Assembly (NCBI GenBank): GCA_013813775.1
Contig: JACCRE010000052.1
Location: forward strand, 1 to 40,003
Length of the DNA: 40,003 nt
Reading direction: 5' to 3'
From: Planctomycetaceae bacterium
GTDB lineage: Bacteria > Planctomycetota > Planctomycetia > Planctomycetales > Planctomycetaceae
The translations under genes were made by a program, and so were the position numbers. The notes beneath the pieces are model-generated. The model was not told where the DNA came from and did not search any database. It was given only the letters and a program-made list of their open reading frames with translations. The stretch's first letter is position 1; each line of letters starts with the position of its first letter. Shown here one piece after another: positions 24,827 to 33,175 of the stretch.

Positions 24827-25441
24827 TTACCTCGCGAGATTCTCGACTCTTTCAGCAAATCGACCGAATCCTTCGGGGCAGCGTTGTTTCAGCAAATTGA
24901 GCTTCGCGTGAGACGCATAATTCGCGTAGAGGTCGCGCAGACGCCTTTTACATCCGGCTTCGTCACGATACCGTTCGCAAATTGCTTTCGGGTTCCGCAA
25001 TCGTTCAGGCTCAGGGCTTGTCGACACTGCAATGCCCAGCAGGGAACTCAGCGCCTGCTCGTCCGCGAGCATCCAAGCGTCGAACGAACGTATAGCCGCA
25101 CCGCAGGCTCGCGGAAGTGCGGACCGACGATTTGCTTGTGCCGCTTCCATCGCGGCACGTCGCTCTTGGTCGCCATCTTCGTCGATGAGGAAGACAACGG
25201 CATCAAACCCACGCCGCTCCGCTTCGAGTAGGAACGCCACGACGACTTTCTCGTAAGCATGCCCTTTGCCGTGGACTCGGACTCGCCGGAAATCACGGTC
25301 GTTGGGCTTTCGGCTCTCGAAGTCGATCTCACGATCGAGCAGCCGACGAACGAGGACTTCCAACGCACCGGTGTCGCCGGGGCTACCCCAGATCGCGTCA
25401 GCATGCTCGTGATATCCCTCGCTGACGAGCAGCACCCTCAT
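24827..25441 (-). CDS. TOPRIM-like (DUF4276-type) protein paired with ATPase
   Basis: A 204-residue protein. The N-terminus is RVLLVSEGYHEHADA, with a glutamate in the SEG motif. A central VVFLIDEDGDQERRAAM supplies a DxD-type acidic cluster, and KSFDAW-like IRSFDAWMLADEQAL follows. This glutamate-then-DxD layout is that of TOPRIM nucleases and of DUF4276-type proteins. Its start overlaps the ATPase stop as ATGA, so both are translated together. In OLD and PARIS-type systems, an ABC-like ATPase works with a TOPRIM partner or domain that cuts nucleic acid, so this is probably the effector. Exact family membership is uncertain. Confidence 0.6.
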   Translation of the reverse strand: MRVLLVSEGYHEHADAIWGSPGDTGALEVLVRRLLDREIDFESRKPNDRDFRRVRVHGKGHAYEKVVVAFLLEAERRGFDAVVFLIDEDGDQERRAAMEAAQANRRSALPRACGAAIRSFDAWMLADEQALSSLLGIAVSTSPEPERLRNPKAICERYRDEAGCKRRLRDLYANYASHAKLNLLKQRCPEGFGRFAERVENLAR

Positions 25442-26625
25442 GGCTGTCCGGCCTTCTGCGTTTCAGCGGCGATCGCCTCATCGCCTTCGGCCGTCCAGAT
25501 TTCGCCGAGCGTGAAAACGTCGATCTGCTTCCGCACAGTATCCGACTCGGAAAGTCGCTTCGTCGAAATCGTTCCGTCAGGCAACTTGCGGCAAAGTGTG
25601 ACCTCCTCCGGTTGAAACTCGTCGAGAACATAAGGCGAGTGCGTCGTCATGATGACTTGAGTTCCGGGATGCTCGTCGATGAGTTGCCGAAGAATTCCAA
25701 GCACCTCGCGGAGCCGATTGGGGTGAATGCCGTTCTCCGGCTCCTCGATCAACAGCAACCGCGGAGGCTGTGGCGAGTAAAGCAATGCGAGGTAGCCCAG
25801 AACATACAGCAGACCGTCGGACGCTTGCGACGCCGGAACCGTTTGCTCCTGGCCCACGAACTTGAACCGCACAGCCTTACCGACCGTTTTGGAAAACGGA
25901 AGCACGCTGTCGGCCGGATCGACGGGAGCATCAAACGCCTGGCTCTGAGGAAGCTGCAGCGTTTCCACTTGTGGGAAGATCGCTCGAAATCGAGCTTCGA
26001 GCGCGTCGAACAGTTGCCGATTCTCAGACAGGATAGTGTCGAGCAAACTAGGCAGACCGAAACCGGCCGTTTCAAGGCGATAGCGCCGCGCCGGATTCAG
26101 TGCCGATGGCATCGCGAGATTTCGTGCTGTCCAGCGTAGCACGGTCAAGTTGCCGAAGGCCTCACGAACTCGTTCTACGATACTCGCCGGAATTTGAGGA
26201 AAACTTCCAGTCCGTGAAGGATTCTTCGTCAACCACCCAACGGATGACATTGCCGGATCGATCAGCCCTAGATTTTCAATCGTGGAATTTCCCTCAAAAG
26301 TCTCCTCAACTAGCTGCGCCTGCCGAGCCTCTTGGGGAAATCGAATTCGCAGTCCGTAGTTGAGTTTTCCCTGTTGATCCTCTGCTTCGGCTTCGAAACC
26401 TAGCTCAAAGCTGCCACTTCCAGCAGTGACAAGATCGCGTCCTTCCCACGTACCGAGGAACGATTCCGCAAGAGAATGATCGACGCTACGACAAAACGCT
26501 GCGAGAGCCTCAAGGATGCTCGTCTTGCCGGAATCGTTGGGGCCAATCAAAACGTGCAACGGCGTCAAATCGAGCGAGACGTCGCGCAGCGCCTTAAAGT
26601 TCTGAACATGGAATCGGCGGATCAT
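25438..26625 (-). CDS. AAA family (OLD/ABC-like) ATPase
   Basis: A 395-residue ATPase of the SMC/OLD-like type. It begins RRFHVQNFKALRDVSLDLTPLHVLIGPNDSGKTS, with Walker A at residues 28-36. The ABC signature is SQASDG (266-271), Walker B is LLLIEEPENG (290-299), and the switch histidine is H329 in MTTHSPYVLD. This is a single-chain AAA_15/21 protein without a long coiled coil or fused nuclease. It is cotranscribed with the TOPRIM-like gene. Two hand-counted lines (26161-26280) are about 48 percent GC, whereas a 60-base sample of the next gene is 65 percent, which suggests transfer. The start is 14 bases after the T-run of the preceding terminator. Confidence 0.85.
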   Translation of the reverse strand: MIRRFHVQNFKALRDVSLDLTPLHVLIGPNDSGKTSILEALAAFCRSVDHSLAESFLGTWEGRDLVTAGSGSFELGFEAEAEDQQGKLNYGLRIRFPQEARQAQLVEETFEGNSTIENLGLIDPAMSSVGWLTKNPSRTGSFPQIPASIVERVREAFGNLTVLRWTARNLAMPSALNPARRYRLETAGFGLPSLLDTILSENRQLFDALEARFRAIFPQVETLQLPQSQAFDAPVDPADSVLPFSKTVGKAVRFKFVGQEQTVPASQASDGLLYVLGYLALLYSPQPPRLLLIEEPENGIHPNRLREVLGILRQLIDEHPGTQVIMTTHSPYVLDEFQPEEVTLCRKLPDGTISTKRLSESDTVRKQIDVFTLGEIWTAEGDEAIAAETQKAGQP

Positions 26626-26632
26626 GGCAGAA

Positions 26633-26663
26633 TAAAAAATGCCGCGGAGGTGGTCCGCGGCAT
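26633..26663 (-). terminator. Intrinsic terminator after the DUF1549/DUF1553 gene
   Basis: A perfect ten-base stem (ATGCCGCGGA with TCCGCGGCAT) and a five-base loop are followed on the minus strand by a run of six Ts. It ends transcription of the gene that stops at 26699, 36 bases upstream, and separates it from the ATPase/TOPRIM pair. Confidence 0.8.
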
Positions 26664-26698
26664 TCTAGCTTATTGACGACACTGAGGTCAGGATCGTC

Positions 26699-29149
26699 TT
26701 ACCGGTTGAACAAAAACGCCGGGCTGTTGATCAGAGCCCACATCAGGTCTTCCGCCGCGATCTTCGTGTCGCCGGTTTCGGTGACGTAGCGGGCGGACTT
26801 TTCCAGTTCGTCGTCGGTCGGCTCGCGGCAGAGGACGGCGAGATAGATGCCGCGGGCGATCTCCTCCGCCGACGCCTTAGACGCCAACAGCTTGGCGATG
26901 CGGCCTTCCGGATGCGAAACCGCGGCGGCGATCGTCTCGCCGTTCACGAGGTTGAGCGTTTGTGCGAGACTCACTTCGCTGCTGCGCTCGCACTCGCAGG
27001 GTGACTCGCGCGGGGCGCGACCGAACAGGTCGAGGAACTCGACGTTCAGGCCGGGATCTGGGGATTGCGTCGCCCGGAAGCCCGGCGGCAGCCCCGGCAG
27101 GTTCGATGGGGCGCCGGCGGCGATCAGGATGGAGTCGTAAAGCTGCTCGGCGGTCAACCGGCGCGGCAACGAATGGCTGAAGAGCACGTCGTCGGTCTCA
27201 TTCGAAGCATTTGTTCGATAACTGCGCTGATACGTCGCGCTCGTCGTGATCGTGCGAATCAAGTGCTTGAGGTCGAAGCCGCTGGCCACGAAATCCTGTT
27301 CGAGCCAGGCGAGCAGTTCGGGGTTCGTCGCGGGATTGCTGGCCCGAATGTCATCGACGGGATCGATGATGCCCTTGCCGAGGAAGTAGCTCCAGTAGCG
27401 ATTCACGAGGCTCCGCGCGAAGTACGGGTTGTCGTGTGCGGTCAGCCATTCCGCCAACGAGACGCGCAGGTCTTCGTCCGTCGGCGACATGCCGGCGAGT
27501 TCGAACGGGAATTTCGCGTCGACCGGCTGGTTCGTCTGCGGAAACACGACCGGTTTCGGCTTGTCGAGGGCGAACACGTACTCGGCGTCCGGCCGGTCGG
27601 CCTTCGCGAAGCCGACGCCCGACAGGTAGCCGGCCAGCTCGTAATATTGCCGCTGCGTCCAGCGCTCGAACGGATGATCGTGGCACTTGTTGCAGTTGAA
27701 TCGCGTGCCGAGGAAGACCTGCGTCATGTTCTCCATCACGGTTTCCGGCTCGCGGCCGATGCGGTAGTAGTTCGCCGCAGGATTCTCGATCGAGTTGCCG
27801 CTCGCCGTCAGCAGTTCGCTTACGAACTCGTCGTACGGCTGATTGGTCGCCACGGATTCGCGAATCCAGTTGCGAAACGCCCACACGCCACGTTCCTGCA
27901 GATCCTTGCGGTTCGCCATCAACAGGTCGCCCCACTTGAGCGTCCAGTAATCGACGTATCCAGGGCTGGCGAGCAGTTCGTCGATCTTCGCCTCGCGCTT
28001 CGCGCGGCTTTCCTGAGGGTCGCTCACGAACGCCTGAACTTGCTCGGGAGTCGGCGGCAGACCCGTCAGGTCGATCGAAACGCGGCGCAGGAACTCGGCA
28101 TCGCTGCAGAGTTCGCTCGGCAGGATTTTCGACCGCTGAAGTTTCGCATGGACGAGGCGATCGATCTCGCCGTACTCCGGTGTGGGCAGCCACTCGAAGC
28201 CTTCCGTCTCGCCGAGAACGCTGACCGGTGCCGAGGCATAGTTGCCTTCAAATCGCACAAGCGCCGCGGCCTCGCCTTTACGCAGGGCTTTGATTTGGCC
28301 CGTGGAAGAAACGGCGGTGACTTCGAGGTTGCTGGTCTCGTAGACGGCTTCGCGAGTGACGTCGCGCGTCATGCCGTCGGGATAGGAGGCGACGACGATC
28401 AGTTGCTGCACGTCGTCGACGCCGTTGAGCAACGGTCGGGGCGGAAAAACCTCGATTTTGGTCGGACGCTCGGCCGTCTCGTAACGGCAGCCTTCGGCGA
28501 TCCAGTCGCGAATTAAGGCGTAGTAGCGGCTGTCCTCGTCGAACAGGAAGCCGCCTTCGTGCGGCACGCCGCTCGTCGGCTTGAGCAACATCAGGCTCTG
28601 TTCGGGCACCGCGCGATTGAACCGCCGGCCCGAAACGTCATCGACGAGCGCCGTGTAGTCGAAGAGCGGATCATAGCCGCGAAGCGAGAGCTTGAAGCCG
28701 GCCTTCCCTTGCTGCGAACCGTGACACGTGCCGGCGTTGCAACCGACCTTCGCCATCACCGGCTCGATGTCGCGAATGAACTGCACGGCGGGCGCCGCGG
28801 CGTCCTTCACCGCGACCGGCACTTCGGCCGTCAGTCCGCCGAGTGACACGAGCACGGCCGATTCGGTCGCCTTCGACGGCACGACGTAGCCGTCCTTGTC
28901 GATCGTGATCGCGTTCGACTTCGGCTCGAACTTCGCTCGCGCCGTGACGTCGAACGAGCGACCGTCGTCGGTCAAGCCGGCGACGATCAACCGCCGCGCG
29001 TCGCGACCGTTCGACAGGTCGAGTCGCTCCGGGAAGACCGTGAGCTTCACGAACTTCACGTCGTCGGCAGAGGATTTCACAGGCTCCGCGGCCGAAAGCG
29101 GCAAAACCGCACAGCAGGCCAGCAAGACGGCGATCGGGCGGAAAGTCAT
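26699..29149 (-). CDS. DUF1549/DUF1553 (PSCyt2/PSD1) cytochrome-like protein
   Basis: A secreted 816-residue protein of a planctomycete family. The ATG at 29149 gives a clear signal peptide (IAVLLACCAVLPLSAAEP); starts further upstream extend into a repeat element. Ig-like (BIG_2) stretches occur near residues 30-110 and 260-340. CNAGTCHG is a CxxxCH site and CNKCHDHP a CxxCH site; these are heme c-type or related cysteine motifs. The DUF1549 (PSCyt2) segment contains IDLTGLPPTPEQVQAF. The DUF1553 (PSD1) segment contains DWIA..., WLEQDFVASGFDLKHLIRTITTSATYQ and the C-terminal MWALINSPAFLFNR. Such proteins are abundant in Planctomycetes and thought to act in periplasmic redox or polysaccharide use. 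It lies downstream of the WD40-cytochrome gene, probably in one unit. Confidence 0.88.
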   Translation of the reverse strand: MTFRPIAVLLACCAVLPLSAAEPVKSSADDVKFVKLTVFPERLDLSNGRDARRLIVAGLTDDGRSFDVTARAKFEPKSNAITIDKDGYVVPSKATESAVLVSLGGLTAEVPVAVKDAAAPAVQFIRDIEPVMAKVGCNAGTCHGSQQGKAGFKLSLRGYDPLFDYTALVDDVSGRRFNRAVPEQSLMLLKPTSGVPHEGGFLFDEDSRYYALIRDWIAEGCRYETAERPTKIEVFPPRPLLNGVDDVQQLIVVASYPDGMTRDVTREAVYETSNLEVTAVSSTGQIKALRKGEAAALVRFEGNYASAPVSVLGETEGFEWLPTPEYGEIDRLVHAKLQRSKILPSELCSDAEFLRRVSIDLTGLPPTPEQVQAFVSDPQESRAKREAKIDELLASPGYVDYWTLKWGDLLMANRKDLQERGVWAFRNWIRESVATNQPYDEFVSELLTASGNSIENPAANYYRIGREPETVMENMTQVFLGTRFNCNKCHDHPFERWTQRQYYELAGYLSGVGFAKADRPDAEYVFALDKPKPVVFPQTNQPVDAKFPFELAGMSPTDEDLRVSLAEWLTAHDNPYFARSLVNRYWSYFLGKGIIDPVDDIRASNPATNPELLAWLEQDFVASGFDLKHLIRTITTSATYQRSYRTNASNETDDVLFSHSLPRRLTAEQLYDSILIAAGAPSNLPGLPPGFRATQSPDPGLNVEFLDLFGRAPRESPCECERSSEVSLAQTLNLVNGETIAAAVSHPEGRIAKLLASKASAEEIARGIYLAVLCREPTDDELEKSARYVTETGDTKIAAEDLMWALINSPAFLFNR

Positions 29150-29175
29150 GGGCGAGATACGCTCCAACGGGTTCT

Positions 29176-29276
29176 TTGAACCGCCAAGGCGCCATGGACG
29201 CCAAGGGGGCATGAAGTTTGGTGAGTTCCCAATTGTTCGATGACGAACCGCGACAGCCTCGGCGACTTGGCGGTTT
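29176..29276. repeat. Inverted AACCGCCAAG-type repeat
   Basis: Between the two cytochrome-like genes (29150-29295) a left arm, TGAACCGCCAAGGCGCC then GGACGCCAAGG (29176-29205), is mirrored by CCTCGGCGACTTGGCGGTTT (29257-29276). The arms are imperfect complements around a 50-base centre. The form is of a dispersed intergenic repeat or MITE. Confidence 0.5.
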
Positions 29277-29295
29277 ACTCTTCCATTGCTGATGA

Positions 29296-30735
29296 TCACT
29301 TTGCCGCCGTTTGGGGCGTCAGCGGGGCGGGGCTGAATTCTTTGGCGAGCGTGCCGGTTTCGGCGTCGAACAACCGCACATAGCCGTCGAAGCCGGCGAC
29401 CGCGACCTGCTTCCCGTCGGGACGGAAGGCCACGGCGTAGACCGGGGCGGGCAAGGGCTTGCCTTCCGCGAGTTTCAGTTCGTGCAGGAGGTTTCCGCTT
29501 TCGACGTCGTAGATGCGAGCGGCCCCGCCCAAGGCCGTGCTCGCTCCGACGACGAACTTCGTGCCGTCGGCGTTCGAGCGAAGATCGAAGATGCGGCCTT
29601 CCAGCGGCTGGAAGGCGCGGATCTTGTTGAAATCGTCGCCGATGACGCGGGCCTGCTCGCGGAAGATCTTGTAGAGCTTCGGTTCGCCGTCGGAGCCGCC
29701 GATGAGGATCTGCTCCTGCCCGGGGCGTAGTTGCACCGCCGTAAGTCCCCCCTTGAGAGCGCCCGGCGTGATGCTCGTGATGTTGTCGACGAACTGGCCG
29801 TTCTCGACGACGACCAACTTCGCCGTCATGTCACGGCTCACCGTGATGAGGTGATCGTTCTTGAGGCTGAACGTCACTCCGAGCACGTAATCGGAGTGTG
29901 CGTCGAACTTGACGTGCTGGCTCAGGTCTTCCGTCTTGAGGATCCGCGCCCGGTTCTCGGCGCTGCCGACGGCAAAGTACTTTCCGTCACCGCTGAAGGC
30001 GGCGCCGAACAAGGTGTCGGGTCCGAACGTCGCGCTTTGACGCAGTTCCTTCGTCGAGACATCCCAGAACTGGACCTCTCCAAATAATGCCGGCGCGCCG
30101 CCGACAGCGGCGAGCGTCGCCCCGTCGGGGCTGAATTCCAGAGCCGTCACCCGCTGGCTTCGGCCGATCAACCGCGCGACGGGAGCGCCGTCGGCATCGG
30201 GACCATCCGTCTGGTGGAGCAGCACTTCGTGGAAGCCGCTGACGGCGAGCAGAGACGAATCAGGAGAGTACCGCAGAGCCGTGACGACCGGCGGGGCGTG
30301 ATAGATGGGCGGGTTCGACGGCCCGATCGTGTCTTTGACGCTTGCAGGGGTGTCATCCTTCGCACCTTCCTTGACCCAACGGGCGATGAGCGCGACGTCC
30401 TCCGCCGGAAGAGGATCGGCGTTCTTCGGCATCTCGGGGTCTTCACCTGAGATGTACGCGATGAGATTGCTCGAATCCGCATCGCCGGCTTCGAAGCTCA
30501 CGCCGTTCTCGCCCCCTTTCTTCAGGTCGTCATAACTCGTGAGCACGAGCTTGCCGCCCTGCTTGGCCGGCTGATGGCAGCCCGCGCACTGCCGCTGCAA
30601 GATTGGCCGCACCTGCCGGTAAAAGCTGACCGGCTCCGCGGGGGCGGCGTCGCCCTCGTCTTGCGAAAACGCCGGAAGAGTCAGCAGACCGACCGCAGTG
30701 ATGGATACGCAGACGAAGATTGGAACGAGCCGCAT
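29296..30735 (-). CDS. WD40-repeat protein with N-terminal c-type cytochrome domain
   Basis: A secreted 479-residue protein when read from the ATG at 30735. The signal peptide (VPIFVCVSITAVGLLTLPAFSQ) is followed by a PSCyt1-like segment, VSFYRQVRPILQRQCAGCHQPAKQGG, in which CAGCH is a CxxCH heme-attachment site; MPKNADPLPAEDVALIARWVKEGAK closes the domain with a possible axial Met. Residues from about 140 on form a seven-bladed beta-propeller of WD40-like repeats (for example RYSPDSSLLAVSG and DVSTKELRQSATFGPDTLFGAAFSGDGKYFAVGS). It should act outside the inner membrane, with a redox centre attached to a protein-binding scaffold. It lies just upstream of the DUF1549/DUF1553 gene and the two probably work together. 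Confidence 0.88.
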   Translation of the reverse strand: MRLVPIFVCVSITAVGLLTLPAFSQDEGDAAPAEPVSFYRQVRPILQRQCAGCHQPAKQGGKLVLTSYDDLKKGGENGVSFEAGDADSSNLIAYISGEDPEMPKNADPLPAEDVALIARWVKEGAKDDTPASVKDTIGPSNPPIYHAPPVVTALRYSPDSSLLAVSGFHEVLLHQTDGPDADGAPVARLIGRSQRVTALEFSPDGATLAAVGGAPALFGEVQFWDVSTKELRQSATFGPDTLFGAAFSGDGKYFAVGSAENRARILKTEDLSQHVKFDAHSDYVLGVTFSLKNDHLITVSRDMTAKLVVVENGQFVDNITSITPGALKGGLTAVQLRPGQEQILIGGSDGEPKLYKIFREQARVIGDDFNKIRAFQPLEGRIFDLRSNADGTKFVVGASTALGGAARIYDVESGNLLHELKLAEGKPLPAPVYAVAFRPDGKQVAVAGFDGYVRLFDAETGTLAKEFSPAPLTPQTAAK

Positions 30736-30820
30736 GGCAGGCAAAGCGAAGGCGGGAAACGCAGAAGCAGACGTTGATAGCTTACCTCGCCGGACGAGCG
30801 ATCGCAAAGGCGTGGAAAAG

Positions 30821-30922
30821 GAAGTACGGGAACACGAGAGTTCGAGAATGCACAGTCACTTCATTCTCTCGTCTTCGACATTCATCCATTCTCACTCCTC
30901 AATTCTCCGTTCTTCCGTGCTC
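30821..30922. repeat. Purine-biased inverted repeat at the truncated ZIP end
   Basis: A left arm (GAAGTACGGGAACACGAGAG, 30821-30840, and TTCGAGAATG) is roughly the complement of 30880-30922 (ATTCTCACTCC to TTCCGTGCTCC). Inside is a perfect GAGAATG/CATTCTC hairpin (30844-30868). It has no coding content of its own and coincides with the point where the ZIP protein stops matching its family. Confidence 0.4.
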
Positions 30923-31573
30923 CGCGGCAACGGGCTCGACGATGCCTGAGAGTTGGCCGCATTGAAAGGCCTTCAGGCGACTCATGCCCTCGGCCCGCAG
31001 CGGCATGGCGACGGCAACGCCTTCCGGAAAGTTCTGCAAGCCGATACCGATCGCCAGCACGACGGCCGCCGCGATGCCGGTCCCCGGAAGTCCGCTACCC
31101 GCGCCACCGAACGCGACTCCGACCGCGAGACCTTCCGGGATGTTATGCAGCGTGATCGCCGAGACGAGCAGCACGCTCCGGCGCCACGTCGTTTTCGCTC
31201 CCTCGGCGTGCACCGTCGGCTCGCCAAGATGAAGATGCGGCAGCACTTTATCGAGTGCGAATAGAAAGCCCGCTCCGACCAGCAAACCGACCACTGCGGG
31301 AAGCCACGCCGGCCCACCCCGCTGCTCGGCGATCTCGATGGACGGTGCGAGCAACGACCAGTAGCTCGCGGCGAGCATCACTCCGCCGGAAAACCCGAGC
31401 ATCCCGTCGAGCAGCTTGCGGTTCACGTTTCGCGCGAGGAACACCGATGCGGCGCCGAGTGCGGTGACGCCCCAGGTGAACAGACCCGCCAGCAAAGCCT
31501 GAACGACGGGATGCGCGCCGTGAAACGACTCGCTGATTGCTGTGAAGACGTTCGGAATAAGGTCTCCGGTCAC
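30899..31573 (-). CDS. ZIP-family metal transporter, C-terminally truncated
   Basis: Divalent metal (zinc-type) transporter of the ZIP/ZupT family, 224 residues from the GTG at 31573, which overlaps the preceding stop as GTGA; an in-frame ATG at 31612 is less likely. Five or so membrane helices are present, with the metal-site motifs [14 protein letters not shown] (helix 4) and [17 protein letters not shown] (helix 5), and a partial histidine-rich loop ([15 protein letters not shown]). After [11 protein letters not shown] the protein continues as EHGRTEN and stops. The last three helices, about 60 residues, are missing. The foreign tail coincides with the inverted repeat at 30821-30922. It is either a broken gene or a shortened variant; I favour broken. 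Confidence 0.75.
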   Translation of the reverse strand: MTGDLIPNVFTAISESFHGAHPVVQALLAGLFTWGVTALGAASVFLARNVNRKLLDGMLGFSGGVMLAASYWSLLAPSIEIAEQRGGPAWLPAVVGLLVGAGFLFALDKVLPHLHLGEPTVHAEGAKTTWRRSVLLVSAITLHNIPEGLAVGVAFGGAGSGLPGTGIAAAVVLAIGIGLQNFPEGVAVAMPLRAEGMSRLKAFQCGQLSGIVEPVAAEHGRTEN

Positions 31574-32859
31574 ACCACCGGTTCCCACCCCGGTGCGTAC
31601 TCCCGCTTCCACAGCGCCGCTGCCTCGTCGTCGCCTTGGATGTACCCGTTTTCGGCGGAACAGGTGATCGTCCGGCCGACGCGATGCGCGATGTTGCCGA
31701 GGTGCGGCGCGAGAGCGCTCTTGTGTCCGTCCTCGATCTCGCAGTTCAGCAGCGTCGGATCATTCGCTCGGATGGCCGTAAGAAAGTTCTCGGCATGTGC
31801 CGCGTCGCCGGGGCCGCCGCCGGAGTTCTTCTTCACTTCCTTGCCGCGGTCGTCGAACAGCACGTAGCCGTCGCTCTGAATCGAAAGCGTGCCGCCGTTG
31901 CCATGCACCGTCACGCCGAAACCGGTCTTGTCGAGGCCGTGGCGGTTGCACGACAGCCCCTCCCACATGATCTGCTTCTCGCCGGGATACTTGAAGCTCA
32001 CGACCTGCGTGTCGGGCGTCTCCTGATCATCGTCGTAGGCGTAGCGACCGCCGGAAGAGACCGCCTGTTCGGGGTGATCGACGCCGAGTGCCCACCGAGC
32101 GAGGTCGATCGCATGCACGCCGTTGTTGCCGAGTTCGCCGTTGCCCCAGTGCCAGAACCAGTGCCAGTTGTAGTGCAGGTAGTTCGACTTGAAGGGCACG
32201 CGCGGCGCCGGGCCTTGCCACAGGTCGAAGTTGAGTTCGGTCGGCGGCTCGCTGACCTCGGCGTGGCCAATCGGTCCACGCTGATTCGCGTACCAAGCCC
32301 TGGCGTAGTACGGCGTGCCGATCGCTCCTTCGTGAACGAGATTGATGCCCTCGATGATCGCGGCGTTGCTGCGTCGCTGAGTGCCCACTTGCACGCAACG
32401 GTTATGTTTGCGGGCCGTGGCGATCATCATCTCGCCTTCGGCCGGGTTGTGGCAGGCGGGCTTCTCGACGTAGACGTGCTTGCCCGCGCTGCACGCGAGA
32501 ATCGTCGCGGGACCGTGCCAGTGATTCGGCGCGGCGACGATCAGGATGTCGATCGACTTGTCGTCGAGCAGCGTCCGGAAGTCGGCTTCGGCTTTCGGGT
32601 CGCTTCCCGTGAGCTTGCCGATCTCCGTTGCCGCCACGGCGAGGCGGTCCCGATCGGGATCGCAAACAGCCGCAATCGTGGTGCCCTGCAGCTTCGAGTA
32701 TGTCGCGACGAGTTGCTTCCCGCGTCCGCCGCATCCCATCAGGCCGATGCGCAATGGCTCGGCCGAAGCCTCTTGAGCCGCCACGCCTGAGACAAACAGC
32801 CCGGCGGCGAGACCCGCGGACGTTTCGAGGAATTGTCGTCGATCAAACATCGTCGTCAT
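31570..32859 (-). CDS. Gfo/Idh/MocA family oxidoreductase with Tat signal
   Basis: A 429-residue NAD(P)-dependent sugar oxidoreductase-type enzyme. The N-terminus carries a twin-arginine signal ([21 protein letters not shown]), so it is exported folded. The Rossmann start is [35 protein letters not shown] holds the catalytic EKP motif, and [22 protein letters not shown] holds the catalytic histidine region (G-x-x-x-H-x-x-D). This subgroup is very common in Planctomycetes, where it acts on sugars or glycoside derivatives in the periplasm. The ZIP gene overlaps its stop by four bases. The DUF6807 gene two loci away is from a family often found with such oxidoreductases. The substrate is unknown. 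Confidence 0.88.
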   Translation of the reverse strand: MTTMFDRRQFLETSAGLAAGLFVSGVAAQEASAEPLRIGLMGCGGRGKQLVATYSKLQGTTIAAVCDPDRDRLAVAATEIGKLTGSDPKAEADFRTLLDDKSIDILIVAAPNHWHGPATILACSAGKHVYVEKPACHNPAEGEMMIATARKHNRCVQVGTQRRSNAAIIEGINLVHEGAIGTPYYARAWYANQRGPIGHAEVSEPPTELNFDLWQGPAPRVPFKSNYLHYNWHWFWHWGNGELGNNGVHAIDLARWALGVDHPEQAVSSGGRYAYDDDQETPDTQVVSFKYPGEKQIMWEGLSCNRHGLDKTGFGVTVHGNGGTLSIQSDGYVLFDDRGKEVKKNSGGGPGDAAHAENFLTAIRANDPTLLNCEIEDGHKSALAPHLGNIAHRVGRTITCSAENGYIQGDDEAAALWKREYAPGWEPVV

Positions 32860-33016
32860 GTGACTTCATTTCAAAGGAGTTTTGATCGAAATGGGTTTCG
32901 GCTCGGTCGGACACCGCCAGCGGTATCAGACGTTTCCCGATAGTCGGCCCGACGCAAATCGGTCAGTGTGGAACCGAGACGCACTTCTAAAGACACTCGC
33001 ACCCGGAGATCGACCG

Positions 33017-33175
33017 ATGGGCTTGATTATCATCGTGATTCTTGTGCTCCTTCTGATCGGAGCCCTTCCCACATTTCCCTACAGCCGAAACTGGGGCTAT
33101 GGTCCCGGCGGCGTGCTGGGCCTCATTCTGATCATCGTGATCATCCTTTGGCTCATGGGTCGCCTTCCCTTTTAG
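33017..33175 (+). CDS. DUF3309 small membrane protein
   Basis: A 52-residue hydrophobic protein of the DUF3309 family. Two membrane segments (LIIIVILVLLLIGALP and VLGLILIIVIILWLMG) flank the family motif PTFPYSRNWGYGPGG. CGGAGA lies just before the ATG at 33017; an in-frame start upstream at 32891, with AAAGGAG before it, would give a non-family extension. The function of the family is unknown. The stop codon directly abuts the stop of the convergent DUF6807 gene. Confidence 0.85.
   Translation: MGLIIIVILVLLLIGALPTFPYSRNWGYGPGGVLGLILIIVIILWLMGRLPF

Noticed and set aside
27065-28516. 483-codon open frame on the plus strand
   Set aside because: It is antisense to the DUF1549/DUF1553 gene, which has clear domains; the frame is rich in R and V with no domain or signal, as expected for a GC-rich shadow.
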